From JAFGTP01 sp964498725 (GTDB taxonomy: Bacteria; Fidelibacterota; UBA2242; JAFGTP01): a stretch of 64,000 nt of DNA. The stretch's first letter is position 1; each line of letters starts with the position of its first letter. Both the position numbers and the translations under genes were made by a program. Location: contig CAZCHS010000003.1 of assembly GCA_964498725.1 (NCBI GenBank), positions 34,325 to 98,324 on the forward strand. Reading direction: 5' to 3'. The notes below the pieces were generated by a model, which was not told the DNA's origin, made no database searches, and saw only the letters and a list, made by a program, of their open reading frames with translations. Shown piece by piece: positions 50,265 to 59,074 of the stretch.

Positions 50265-52784
50265 TTATAATCGATACATTATTTTTACTGAAATTGGCGC
50301 CAATTCCAAAGATGTCTGGTTGACCGGCTTAATGATGTCAGTGCCGGCGGTTTCTTTATCCACTACCAATATCCATTTATGTTTGGGTATTGTAAAGGTT
50401 TCCGCATGATGGTGGGGATTGATCAGGACGATCACTTCGCGCCATTGATCATCAGTAGCGCCCCGTTTCAACCGGTAAGCAATGCATCCGGCAGGAACTG
50501 TAAAACCACCTTTATCGAGAAAAGTCAGGTTTTTGCGAATCCCGGAAGCATCCCACATTCTAAAAAGCGGATGCTCATTACGCAATTTGATCAAGCCTTT
50601 GTAATAATTGAAAATGTCCATGTTTTCCTGTTTGAAATCCCAGCGAAGCATATTGATCTTATCCGGTTGGTTGTAACTGTTGTGGGACCCAAATTTCGTG
50701 CGTAACATTTCCTGCCCACCATGTAGAAAGGGCGTACCCTGGGATGTCAACAAAATAGCGGCTGCCAGTTTGTTCATAGCTTTCAAGATGGTGTCACTGT
50801 AAAAATAATTATCTTCAGTGGTTGCGACGATCCGGTCCCAGAGTGTCCGGCCATCATGACAGGCAACATAATTGATCACTTCGGTGGGATGGTCGGCAAA
50901 ATCATCAATACTACCCATGATACCGGTTTTGACACGATCGGCATGCAATGCTGCCTGAATAAATCCCGGTTCCAGGTTATTCCAGGGACCTTTGAGCGCA
51001 TCCCGAAAATGGTCGTTAAATACTGCAAATCCTTTTCCACGCTGATCACCCTTCAGGGTCGGATCAATTGGTGTATCACCGGCGGTCCACGGTTCGCCAT
51101 AAATAAAAATATCATCCTTGATCGCTCGTAATTGTGATACGATTTCTTCCATTGTTTTCATATCATGCAGCCCCATCAGGTCGAAGCGATACCCGTCGAT
51201 TTTGTATTCCTTGACCCAGTATACCAGGGATTCCAGAATGAACTTTCGAACCATGGGATTCTCTGAGCGCATCTCATTACCGGTGCCAGACCCGTTCCAG
51301 TAAGAATTGTCCAGTCGTTTACGATAATAATGGTTTGGGACAAACCCATTGAAATTATATTTGATATCGGGACTGCCTTCGGCAGTATGATTATAAACCA
51401 CATCCATAACGACTTTAATGCCTCTTTTGTGGCAGGCATCCACCAGTTGTTTGAATTCGGCTATGGCTGACCCATTTTCCGGATTGGAAGCATACCAGCC
51501 ATCGGGGGCATTGAAGTTCACCGGCATATATCCCCAGAAATAATTATTCCCGACATTTTCATGTTCAAAGTCCTGAACAGGCAGCAGCTGGATCGTATTC
51601 ACACCCAATTCTACCAGGTGGTCCAGGCCGGTCGCTATGTCAGTGCCCGGCAGTTTGGTGCCTTTTTCCGTAAATCCCAGATATTTTCCTTTGTTCTCAA
51701 TGCCGGAATTTGGAGCGATGGAAAAATCCCGCACATGGATTTCATAGATCACAGCATCACTGAATTTAAATACCGGACTGTCAGCAATTTCAGTATGATC
51801 AATTTTGATCATGGCCCTGCCGTTATGAGCGGTTGTACAGAGTGAATGAGGATCGAGGACTTCATTTTCCGGATCGTATTGATCATCAGGCCCGTCCACC
51901 TGGTAGGTATAATATTTGTCTTCCAGGTTGCCTTTCACAGTAATTTCCCAGACGCCGTTTTTCTGTTTATTTAATTTATGGATATTTTTATCATCGCCTG
52001 TAGCATTCTCATAAAGATTCAGAATGATTTCTGTCGCACCCGGTGCCCAGACCCGAAAGATTGTTTGCTCCGAAGAATAGAACATTCCCAGGGTATCACC
52101 GGACATATATTGCGCGCTATCCAAAATTCCCCGAATGGTTAATTGTCCCGGATCGAAACCGGTGAGTTTAAACCGGGCCGGCAATTTTTCAATATCGATT
52201 TCATCGTTGAATTTTGCCCGCAGCACTGTGCTGACTTCGTTGTTTTCCGGAATTAGATTTAATTCAGCGGATTTGATGGACTTCAGGTCATTGTAAATGA
52301 TTTCACCACCGGCTTTTTCCAATTCGTGCTTCTGCACAGGATTGGTCAGTAAAACGGTCAATTCATTGGGCGAATCAATGAAAGCTTTGCGAACAAAAGG
52401 AGATAGCGAAGGAGCTTTAGTATACAATTCCGCCTGGCCCTCCAATACCCAGATTTCCTTGTCGCCGGTACGGGGCCAAAAGCGTTCCCGGCCTTTATTT
52501 TCCCAGTTTTTGTATTTTGGTAGAAAATAAATATTTCCTTTTGGAGGATATTTATCGATATCGATTTTGAAAATCAAGCCGAAACTGTCCTGTCCCGAGG
52601 GCTTCACCTCAATTGTTTTGTGGTCCAGCCAGGTCCATAAATTCCAATGGTCATAATTCTGATCATAGCGATGATAGTGGATTGTTAATTGATTCATATT
52701 CCCTGAAACTCCTGAGATATTAATTAAGGACAAAATTATTAAAAGTAATAATTTTGTCCTAAAGGTAAAAAAATTACATTGCAT
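50265..52784 (-). CDS. Secreted type I pullulanase-like enzyme
   Basis: 839 residues from ATG 52784 (AAGGA upstream) with a signal peptide MQCNFFTFRTKLLLLIILSL and then INISGVSG. Starting earlier at 52973 would place an AT-rich leader in the coding region. Next is a CBM41-like module (LTIHYHRYDQNYDHWNLWTW), a CBM48-like part (GMFYSSEQTIFRVWAPGATE) and the GH13_14 barrel. Pullulanase region is NYFWGYMPVNFNAP (usually YNWGYDP), II GYRFDLMGLHD with the nucleophile, III IYGEPWTAG with the acid/base, IV VACHDGRTLWD. It debranches alpha-1,6 links in pullulan, starch or glycogen outside the cytoplasm. Confidence 0.9.
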   Translation of the reverse strand: MQCNFFTFRTKLLLLIILSLINISGVSGNMNQLTIHYHRYDQNYDHWNLWTWLDHKTIEVKPSGQDSFGLIFKIDIDKYPPKGNIYFLPKYKNWENKGRERFWPRTGDKEIWVLEGQAELYTKAPSLSPFVRKAFIDSPNELTVLLTNPVQKHELEKAGGEIIYNDLKSIKSAELNLIPENNEVSTVLRAKFNDEIDIEKLPARFKLTGFDPGQLTIRGILDSAQYMSGDTLGMFYSSEQTIFRVWAPGATEIILNLYENATGDDKNIHKLNKQKNGVWEITVKGNLEDKYYTYQVDGPDDQYDPENEVLDPHSLCTTAHNGRAMIKIDHTEIADSPVFKFSDAVIYEIHVRDFSIAPNSGIENKGKYLGFTEKGTKLPGTDIATGLDHLVELGVNTIQLLPVQDFEHENVGNNYFWGYMPVNFNAPDGWYASNPENGSAIAEFKQLVDACHKRGIKVVMDVVYNHTAEGSPDIKYNFNGFVPNHYYRKRLDNSYWNGSGTGNEMRSENPMVRKFILESLVYWVKEYKIDGYRFDLMGLHDMKTMEEIVSQLRAIKDDIFIYGEPWTAGDTPIDPTLKGDQRGKGFAVFNDHFRDALKGPWNNLEPGFIQAALHADRVKTGIMGSIDDFADHPTEVINYVACHDGRTLWDRIVATTEDNYFYSDTILKAMNKLAAAILLTSQGTPFLHGGQEMLRTKFGSHNSYNQPDKINMLRWDFKQENMDIFNYYKGLIKLRNEHPLFRMWDASGIRKNLTFLDKGGFTVPAGCIAYRLKRGATDDQWREVIVLINPHHHAETFTIPKHKWILVVDKETAGTDIIKPVNQTSLELAPISVKIMYRL

Positions 52785-53064
52785 TTTCCAATTCCTTCTA
52801 TTTTTCTCCCTAACCTTTGATTGCAAATATAGATTTAGATTTGTTACATTGCAAGAGCAATATCTTTTCAAAAAAGACGGTTTTTTTAAATTCTGATTTA
52901 TTTTAATAAAAAACAATATTTTTGGACGATTTGTTTTTGACAGTTTTAAAAAAATGTCAGAAAAAACTTTCATTCAAATTTATTTGTGTATATATTAATT
53001 TGGCTGAAGAGGGAATACCTGATTAAAAAGTTAATTTTGTGCTCGCATGCTTACAATAGATTAC

Positions 53065-53102
53065 ATTCCCTGGCTTTTTCAATTCGGCCAGGGAATTTTT
53101 TT
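53065..53102 (+). terminator. Strong hairpin with T-run in the leader of the FadL-like gene
   Basis: ATTCCCTGGC (53065-53074) and GCCAGGGAAT (53087-53096) form a perfect 10-bp stem followed by seven T's to 53102. It points toward the plus strand 38 bases before the start at 53141, in the 356-base divergent gap 52785-53140. Nothing coding lies upstream on this strand to be terminated, so it probably belongs to a leader RNA; GGGAAT at 53011-53016 could pair with ATTCCC and act as an antiterminator. No good promoter box is visible; TATATT occurs at 52991. Confidence 0.7.
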
Positions 53103-53140
53103 GAGAAGAAGGTAAATTAATAAATGTTAAGGGGTAAAAA

Positions 53141-54679
53141 ATGAAGAAATTAGTTGCAATTAGCGTAATGCTGTTAATGGCATTCAATCTCTTTGCCGGT
53201 GGTCTGGTAACAAATCTGAATCAAAGCACTGAGTATATCAGGACTTTGAATCGTAATGCTTCCACCGAAGTTGACGCTGTGTTTTATAATCCGGCGGGTC
53301 TGGCAAAACTGGATAATGGTTTTTATGTATATTTCAGTAACCAATCAATTTTTCAGGTCAAAGGAATTGATGCTGATTATCCGGTAGCAATGAACACAAC
53401 CAATTTTGAAGGCAACACCGGCGTCTGGTTCTATCCGAATGTATATATGGCTTTGAAAAAAGATAAATTTACTCTCTCCGCAGGCCTGATGCCCATCGGT
53501 GGTGGCGGCAGCGCTGAATATAAAGACGGTTTGCCTTCCTTTGAAAGTGGTGTGGCGCAATTAGTACCGACACTACAACAACTGGGCGTTCCCGGAGTGA
53601 CTGATTATAAATATGAAGTTAGTTTTGAAGGTTCTTCTGTCTATCTTGGTTTACAGGCGGGATTAACCTATGAACTGAACGAACAGTTTTCGGTTTATGG
53701 CGGCGCGAGATTTATCAGTGCCAGCAATTCTTATAATGGGTATCTGAAAAATATACAGGTAAATCCAATGGGTGGAGATTTTATGGCTCCTGAAAATTTC
53801 TTCTACGGTATGAGTACACAGCTGGCAAATGGTGCCAGTTCGGTTCAGCCTATTATTGATAATGGTGCCGGTGGTTACACACTGGATCAGTTGGTTAGCG
53901 GTGGCAGCCTGTCATCTTCAGAAGCCGCGGCAATCAAACAAGGTTTGGTTTCAGCCGGCGTCTCTGAAAGCCAGGTGGATGCAATGGATGTTAGTACTAT
54001 TCAGACGACATATACAAATTTAAGTGGACAAATGGCGACAGCCGGGGATCAAATGGCCGTCGCAACAGCCGATAAAGAATTGGACGCCAGCAGGTCCGGA
54101 TATGCTTTCGCTGCTATTATCGGTGTGAATTATTCACCTAATGAAAATCTGAATATTGGTTTTCGTTATGAATCAAAAGCCCAAATGACACTGAAAAATG
54201 ATACAAAAGTGAATACAACCGGTGTCACTGATTTTGATGACGGGAAAGAATTTGGCGCTGATATGCCGGCTCTGGCGGCACTGGGTGTTTCTTATAAAGT
54301 CAGTGACCGACTCAGATTGGAATCCAGTTTTAATTATTTCTTTGATCAGCAGGTTGACTGGGATGGCAAAGAGGATAATCTGGAAAATGCTTTTGAGATC
54401 GGTCTGGCGGCTGAATATATGGTGACCGATGATCTTTGCGCCAGTATCGGATTTCTGAATTCCAAAACATCGGCAACTGAAGAGTATCGCACAGATCTGG
54501 ATTATGGACTGGATTCCAATACACTGGGATTTGGTATTGGTTACAAATTATCTGATCAACTAAAATTGGATTTTGGTGCGCTGAATACCTTTTACATGGA
54601 TGGCGAAAATGCTGCCGGAACGGAAGAATATTACAAGACCACCATGGTCACCTCCATGGGCTTGTCATATAAATTCTAA
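53141..54679 (+). CDS. FadL/OmpP1-family outer-membrane transport protein
   Basis: 512 residues. Signal peptide (1-19), then the FadL opening: TEYIRTLNRNASTEVDAVFY followed by NPAGLAKL (about 30-56, the NPA motif). FadL-type barrels take up hydrophobic compounds such as long-chain fatty acids or aromatics. The C-terminal strand ends in GLSYKF, a barrel signature. Residues about 208-318 form an extra segment, Gly/Ser/Ala/Asp-rich and predicted soluble (GGSLSSSEAAAIKQGLVSAG, DVSTIQTTYTNLS), not found in standard FadL. AAGGGG precedes the ATG. It is divergent from the pullulanase gene. The substrate is not visible from the sequence. Confidence 0.85.
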   Translation: MKKLVAISVMLLMAFNLFAGGLVTNLNQSTEYIRTLNRNASTEVDAVFYNPAGLAKLDNGFYVYFSNQSIFQVKGIDADYPVAMNTTNFEGNTGVWFYPNVYMALKKDKFTLSAGLMPIGGGGSAEYKDGLPSFESGVAQLVPTLQQLGVPGVTDYKYEVSFEGSSVYLGLQAGLTYELNEQFSVYGGARFISASNSYNGYLKNIQVNPMGGDFMAPENFFYGMSTQLANGASSVQPIIDNGAGGYTLDQLVSGGSLSSSEAAAIKQGLVSAGVSESQVDAMDVSTIQTTYTNLSGQMATAGDQMAVATADKELDASRSGYAFAAIIGVNYSPNENLNIGFRYESKAQMTLKNDTKVNTTGVTDFDDGKEFGADMPALAALGVSYKVSDRLRLESSFNYFFDQQVDWDGKEDNLENAFEIGLAAEYMVTDDLCASIGFLNSKTSATEEYRTDLDYGLDSNTLGFGIGYKLSDQLKLDFGALNTFYMDGENAAGTEEYYKTTMVTSMGLSYKF

Positions 54680-54708
54680 TTATTTGAAAAAAAAATAGAA
54701 GAAAATAT

Positions 54709-54736
54709 AAAAGCCTCGGAATATTTCGGGGCTTTT
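54709..54736 (+). terminator. Intrinsic terminator after the FadL-like gene
   Basis: AAAAGCCTCG (54709-54718) and CGGGGCTTTT (54727-54736) form a 10-bp stem with one G-T pair and an 8-base loop, ending in T's. It lies 30 bases after the stop at 54679 and separates this gene from the BamA-like gene. Confidence 0.85.
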
Positions 54737-54842
54737 ATCATTTATAGTTTATTTACATTGAAAAATAACTTTATAATCTTAATTTTAAACATGATAAATA
54801 ATCTCTGGGGATAATAACAAGAATTACATAGTTGAGGGCATT

Positions 54843-56069
54843 ATGAAAAAGATCATCATTTTCCTAATAATTTTTTCGGCAGTAATATCACTATCAGCCA
54901 AAGAAAGAACCGGCTGGGGATGGGGCGGAGTGCCGGCCTTGAATTATAATGCCGACGATGGTTTCGGATACGGTGTTTTAATGGATTTGTTCAATTATAA
55001 AGAGGGCGGCTATGATCCTTATTACCTAAAAATAAAACCGATTATATTTTTTACTACCGGCGGGAAACAGGACCACACTTTTTTTGTGGATTCTCCCTAC
55101 TTGCTTGGCAGGGGCTGGCGGTTTAATTTTCGAATTCGTTTTAAGCAGGAAAACTACTATCCCTTTTATGGCTTTGGAAATGATTCCCATTTTGACCCTG
55201 ATTTTATTAAAACCGATGATAATGACAATCCATTGGATCCAATCTATGGAAAACATTACTATACCTTTCAATCCACTCAGATCAAATGCATTGTGAATTT
55301 TCAAAAAGCCCTGATCAAGCGGGACAATGGCAAACCAAAATATTCTCTCCTGATCGGTGGTGGTATTGCGGACAATTCCAATGAATATAATGATAATGAT
55401 GATATAAAAACCAAAGTTGAACAGTTTGTTGACCGGGGGGAAATCGGACAAAAAGAATTCAAAGGGTATTTGAACAGCTATATAAAAGCCGGCCTGATCT
55501 ATGATACCCGTGATAATGAACCTGCGCCAAACAGGGGTTGCTGGTCCAGTCTCTTGATCGAAGGATACTCAAAGATTATCGGCAGCGAGACCAATTTTGC
55601 CAGAATTACCCTGACGGACAGGCGTTATTTCACTCTAATGAACAATCTGGTTTTTGCCAATCGAGTCATTTACGAAAAATTAATGGGTGATGTACCTTTT
55701 TCAATGCTTTATCCTTTTGGCGGTTCTGTCAGAGCTGATGAAGGTGTGGGTGGCTATCGTACAATCCGCGGACAGTTAAAAAATCGTTACCTTGGTACAG
55801 AAAAAGCCTTTATGAATCTGGAACTGCGCTACAAGTTTTATGACTTCATGTTCGCCAATCAGGATTTTTACCTGGCTGCCAGTGTTTTTTATGATGTGGG
55901 CCGGGTGTGGCATGAGGATGATGACACCGGCGGGTTGAAAAATTTGAAAGATGGCAAAGGGGTCGGCCTCCATATCGGCTGGAATGAAAATTTTATCGTC
56001 TATGCAGAAATGGGATTCGGACATGAAGTTGGCGGGCAACTCTACATTGATGTGGGATATTTATTTTAA
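54843..56069 (+). CDS. BamA/TamA-type surface-antigen barrel without POTRA domains
   Basis: 408 residues: signal peptide (1-19), then strand-rich sequence such as DDGFGYGVLMDLFNYKEGGY, RGWRFNFRIRFKQENYYPFY, LIYDTRDNEPAPNRG (the YDTRD motif) and YPFGGSVRADEGVGGYRTIR (GxxxxRG(Y)R motif), ending in DVGYLF. These are Omp85 barrel signatures, but there is no N-terminal POTRA region; the barrel begins right after the signal. Such proteins exist in FCB bacteria. It is followed by the MFS gene after 22 bases. Confidence 0.85.
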   Translation: MKKIIIFLIIFSAVISLSAKERTGWGWGGVPALNYNADDGFGYGVLMDLFNYKEGGYDPYYLKIKPIIFFTTGGKQDHTFFVDSPYLLGRGWRFNFRIRFKQENYYPFYGFGNDSHFDPDFIKTDDNDNPLDPIYGKHYYTFQSTQIKCIVNFQKALIKRDNGKPKYSLLIGGGIADNSNEYNDNDDIKTKVEQFVDRGEIGQKEFKGYLNSYIKAGLIYDTRDNEPAPNRGCWSSLLIEGYSKIIGSETNFARITLTDRRYFTLMNNLVFANRVIYEKLMGDVPFSMLYPFGGSVRADEGVGGYRTIRGQLKNRYLGTEKAFMNLELRYKFYDFMFANQDFYLAASVFYDVGRVWHEDDDTGGLKNLKDGKGVGLHIGWNENFIVYAEMGFGHEVGGQLYIDVGYLF

Positions 56070-56091
56070 TTAAAAAGTAAAGAAAAATGAT

Positions 56092-57873
56092 ATGAAATTG
56101 ATTAAAAATAAACCGCAATTTGCCTGGATTATGTATGATTGGGCGAATTCCGCCTTTGCCACCACAGTAATGGCCGGCTTTTTTCCGGTGTTTTTTAAGA
56201 ATTACTGGTCATCTTCAACCGATGTCAATGTAAGCACAGCATACCTCGGTTTAGCGAATTCTATTGCCTCATTAATCGTTGCCATGTTAGCGCCTGTATT
56301 GGGAGCGATCGCTGACCAGGGCAATAGCCGGAAAAAATTCCTGATCTTTTTTGCCTATATGAGTATACTGATGACAGGGTGTTTGTTTTTGGTGGAAATG
56401 GGGGACTGGCCGGTGGCTTTGTTTCTGTATATTATGGGAACCATCGGATTTAGCGGCGCTAATATTTTTTATGACTCCCTTCTGCCTGATGTGGCCAATG
56501 AAAAAAATATTGATTATATTTCCGCGAAAGGGTTTTCACTGGGGTACCTTGGCGGCGGTCTGTTATTTTTGGTCAATGTTCTGTGGTATACCATGCCTTC
56601 AAGTTTTGGCTTTGCCACGGAATTCACATCGCCTGTCATCAATTTCGATCAGTCAAATCAAGGCGTTCAACTAGAAGTGGAATCCACTGAATATGATTTC
56701 AGCGAAAAGGAAAATTTTCCAGCCATTCTTACCAGTTATTACAAAAGTGAAATAGAGGAATTATCACTCTACAGAGAAAATAATACAAATTTTGCTGAAA
56801 TTTCATTATCTCTTGATAAGGTCATTAATTGGGAAAACCTTAACCCGAGTATTAGTTTCGGTGAATATAAAAAAGCCGAGTTTGTGGCCGTTAACAAAGA
56901 ATCTGGAAAACTTTTGGTCAAAAATCTAACGCGAAAAATAAGTGAAAATGATCCAGTCAAATTACGCTTTGATAATGAAATCATAATCTCCAAATGTGAA
57001 AAGGGTGTATGTTATAATGTAAAAGGACTGAATAACTATTGGAATGATCCGGTCTTAAAAACCGATCTGCTGAAACCGGCGCAGGAATTTTTACCGATTC
57101 GGCTGAGTTTTTTATCTGTTGCCCTCTGGTGGGGACTTTTTACAATTCCATTGATCTTATGGATCAAAGAGAAAAAACATACCAAAAAACGGGGGATTTT
57201 TTACTATTCCAAAAAAGGATTTAAACAGTTGGGAAAAACCTTCAGCGAGATTAAACATCTCAAATATGTTTTTCTCTTTTTGCTGGCCTACTGGATGTAT
57301 ATTGATGGCGTCAATACGGTTATCCGTATGGCTGTGGATTACGGAATGTCAATCGGTTTGCCGTCATCGTCACTGATCACTGCCCTGCTGATCACGCAGT
57401 TTGTTGGATTTCCGTCGGCCCTGGTGTTTGGCAAACTGGGGGAAAAATGGAGCGTGAAAAATTCTCTTTACATCGGTATTTTTGTCTATCTGGCAACTAA
57501 TATCTGGGCGGTTTTCATGAACAGTGTGCTGGAGTTTTATGTCATGGCCATTGTCATTGGTATTGTTCAGGGAGGGATTCAGGCTCTTAGCCGCTCCATG
57601 TACTCCCGGCTGATTCCGAAAAATCAAAGCGCGGAGTACTATGGCTTTTATAATATGACCGGGAAGTTTGCGGCGATTTTTGGCCCGGCGCTGGTGGGGA
57701 GCATAAACATAATTGCCCGGACAGCCGGTTTCAATTCAAATGCGGCCACCCGGATCGGAATTGGTTCGATTGCCATCCTTTTTATTGGCGGAAGTATCTT
57801 ACTCTATTTTGTTGATCTGGAAAAAGGCAAAGAGCAGGTGGATTTTTTAAGTAATAACAGGTTGAAAAAATAG
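56092..57873 (+). CDS. UMF1/Atg22-like MFS transporter with large extracytoplasmic insert
   Basis: 593 residues, about 150 more than usual for this family. The N-terminus is the UMF1 hallmark: AWIMYDWANSAFATTVMAGF followed by FPVFFKNYW (residues 11-39). The first four helices end near residue 167. Residues about 178-332 form a hydrophilic insert with beta-like patterns and two Cys (C302 and C307 in KCEKGVCYNV), which may form a disulfide if it faces the periplasm. Eight helices follow, with GIVQGGIQALSRSMYSRLIP near 485, the second UMF1 signature. Substrate unknown; members are linked to metabolite export. Spacing suggests co-transcription with the BamA-like gene. Confidence 0.85.
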   Translation: MKLIKNKPQFAWIMYDWANSAFATTVMAGFFPVFFKNYWSSSTDVNVSTAYLGLANSIASLIVAMLAPVLGAIADQGNSRKKFLIFFAYMSILMTGCLFLVEMGDWPVALFLYIMGTIGFSGANIFYDSLLPDVANEKNIDYISAKGFSLGYLGGGLLFLVNVLWYTMPSSFGFATEFTSPVINFDQSNQGVQLEVESTEYDFSEKENFPAILTSYYKSEIEELSLYRENNTNFAEISLSLDKVINWENLNPSISFGEYKKAEFVAVNKESGKLLVKNLTRKISENDPVKLRFDNEIIISKCEKGVCYNVKGLNNYWNDPVLKTDLLKPAQEFLPIRLSFLSVALWWGLFTIPLILWIKEKKHTKKRGIFYYSKKGFKQLGKTFSEIKHLKYVFLFLLAYWMYIDGVNTVIRMAVDYGMSIGLPSSSLITALLITQFVGFPSALVFGKLGEKWSVKNSLYIGIFVYLATNIWAVFMNSVLEFYVMAIVIGIVQGGIQALSRSMYSRLIPKNQSAEYYGFYNMTGKFAAIFGPALVGSINIIARTAGFNSNAATRIGIGSIAILFIGGSILLYFVDLEKGKEQVDFLSNNRLKK

Positions 57874-57974
57874 GTATAAGGCTTGTTAAAAAATTAAATA
57901 AAGTTCTTTGTTTTCTGCCTGAAAAAGTTATATTTATCAAGAGGGTTTAGTAAATTTATAAATTGGGGCAGGAA

Positions 57975-58358
57975 ATGAGAAAAAAATCTTATTCTCCATC
58001 TCTATTGTTTTTAATCATTTTGTTTGCGTTGGGAATTTTATTTGCCAGCCAGTATTCTCCTGGTACGGAACGCATTGTAACTTTTTCCGTTTCAGAATGT
58101 GAGAGTGAAAGATTGATCAAACAGGTAGATTTATTGGAAAATGATTTTAATGGCGTTGACAAAATATTTGTAGATACAAAAACAAATATTTTTTCAATTC
58201 GCTATGAAAGTTCATTGGTTTCCATTGATTCTGTCAAACAATTTTTTGCCGATGCTGATTTGGTGATTGAATCATCCAATTCTGTAAACCTGATGAAAAG
58301 CAAGGAGAATCCAAAGGAGAAGAAGCTGTTTAAGATCAGTTTTTCCTCTTTGGAGTGA
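57975..58358 (+). CDS. Small membrane-anchored HMA-fold-like protein, function unknown
   Basis: 127 residues from ATG 57975 (TTG 57963 is an alternative); a hydrophobic segment SLLFLIILFALGILFAS (about 9-25) is a signal anchor or signal peptide. The rest follows a beta-alpha-beta-beta-alpha-beta pattern (IVTFSVSECESERLIKQVDL, VDKIFVDTKTNIFSIRYESS, IDSVKQFFADADLVIE) like a heavy-metal-associated (HMA) domain, but without the CxxC metal pair; one Cys lies in SVSECESE. C-terminus is basic. A terminator follows. Placed 102 bases after the MFS gene. Confidence 0.6.
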   Translation: MRKKSYSPSLLFLIILFALGILFASQYSPGTERIVTFSVSECESERLIKQVDLLENDFNGVDKIFVDTKTNIFSIRYESSLVSIDSVKQFFADADLVIESSNSVNLMKSKENPKEKKLFKISFSSLE

Positions 58359-58369
58359 AACTAAAACTA

Positions 58370-58398
58370 AAAAAACCGGAATTAAATTCCGGTTTTTT
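58370..58398. terminator. Bidirectional terminator between the HMA-like gene and tRNA-Leu
   Basis: AAAAAACCGGAAT and its complement ATTCCGGTTTTTT form a 13-bp stem with a 3-base loop. Both strands have A/T runs, fitting convergent transcription from the small gene and the tRNA gene. Confidence 0.88.
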
Positions 58399-58408
58399 AG
58401 TTTTTAAG

Positions 58409-58492
58409 TGCTCGAAGCGAGAGTCGAACTCGCATGACCGTAAGGTCACTAGACCCTGAACCTAGCGTGTCTACCAATTCCACCATCCGAGC
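58409..58492 (-). tRNA. tRNA-Leu (anticodon CAG)
   Basis: The minus strand folds as a type II tRNA. The acceptor arm pairs GCTCGGA with TTCGAGC and has an A discriminator. The D-arm is GTGGAATTGGTAGACAC, the anticodon stem CTAGG/TCTAG encloses loop TTCAGGG with anticodon CAG, and the long variable arm is TGACCTTACGGTCA. The T-arm is GCGAGTTCGACTCTCGC. CTT follows the discriminator, so CCA is not encoded and must be added by the CCA-adding enzyme. The window holds no other tRNA that I found. Confidence 0.96.
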
Positions 58493-58510
58493 AGTTTTAA
58501 AAAGCACCGC

Positions 58511-58539
58511 AATTTAGGCGAACAAAAATTAATCTTCAA
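58511..58539 (-). promoter_or_regulatory. Possible promoter for tRNA-Leu
   Basis: On the minus strand TTGAAG (58534-58539) and TAAATT (58511-58516) are separated by 17 bases and lie 19 bases before the tRNA 5' end. Each box matches consensus at 4 of 6 positions. Confidence 0.4.
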
Positions 58540-58614
58540 GTATTAAAATCACTTTTTTGAAAAAAAGCAGTTATTAGTTGCAAATGCTCAGGGGGAATGT
58601 TAATTTTTCTGCCT

Positions 58615-59073
58615 ATGAAAGAAAAGAATTTTATTACCAAAAACCGCAAAGCTTACCATGATTATATCATCACCGATGAATATGAAGCCGGTATTGCTCT
58701 GCTGGGAACAGAAGTTAAATCCATTCGTAATGGACAGATCAATCTGAAAGACAGTTATGCCAAAATTAAAAATGATGAGGTGTTTTTGTTGAACTGTCAT
58801 ATTTCACCCTATTCTCACGCTGGCACAGTGAACCATGATCCCGAACGCGAACGGAAATTATTACTAAAAAAGCGGGAAATTCGCAAAATAAAAAAATATA
58901 TTGAAGAGCGCGGCAATACATTAGTGCCATTGCGTGTCTACATCACCAGTAAAGGCCTGGTCAAACTTGCCATGGGACTGGGCAAAGGGAAAGCACAATA
59001 TGACAAACGGGCGGCCCTGGCGGAAAAACAATCAAAAAGAGAAATTGACAGAATAAGAAAGGAAAATTATTAA
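58615..59073 (+). CDS. smpB: SsrA-binding protein SmpB
   Basis: SmpB binds tmRNA and is needed for trans-translation on stalled ribosomes. From ATG 58615 it is 152 residues, normal for the family; ATG 58597 would have the GGGGGA site too close. Motifs: NRKAYHDYII (10-19), GTEVKSIRNGQINLKDSYAK (39-58) and YSHAGTVNHDPERERKLLL. The C-terminal tail (KRAALAEKQSKREIDRIRKE) is basic, as expected for the part entering the mRNA channel. It precedes tyrS by one base. Confidence 0.97.
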   Translation: MKEKNFITKNRKAYHDYIITDEYEAGIALLGTEVKSIRNGQINLKDSYAKIKNDEVFLLNCHISPYSHAGTVNHDPERERKLLLKKREIRKIKKYIEERGNTLVPLRVYITSKGLVKLAMGLGKGKAQYDKRAALAEKQSKREIDRIRKENY

Positions 59074-59074
59074 A

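Noticed and set aside
52785..52973. N-terminal extension of the pullulanase to ATG 52973
   Set aside because: The extension is AT-rich, basic and would put a signal peptide in the interior; ATG 52784 has AAGGA and starts a normal signal peptide.
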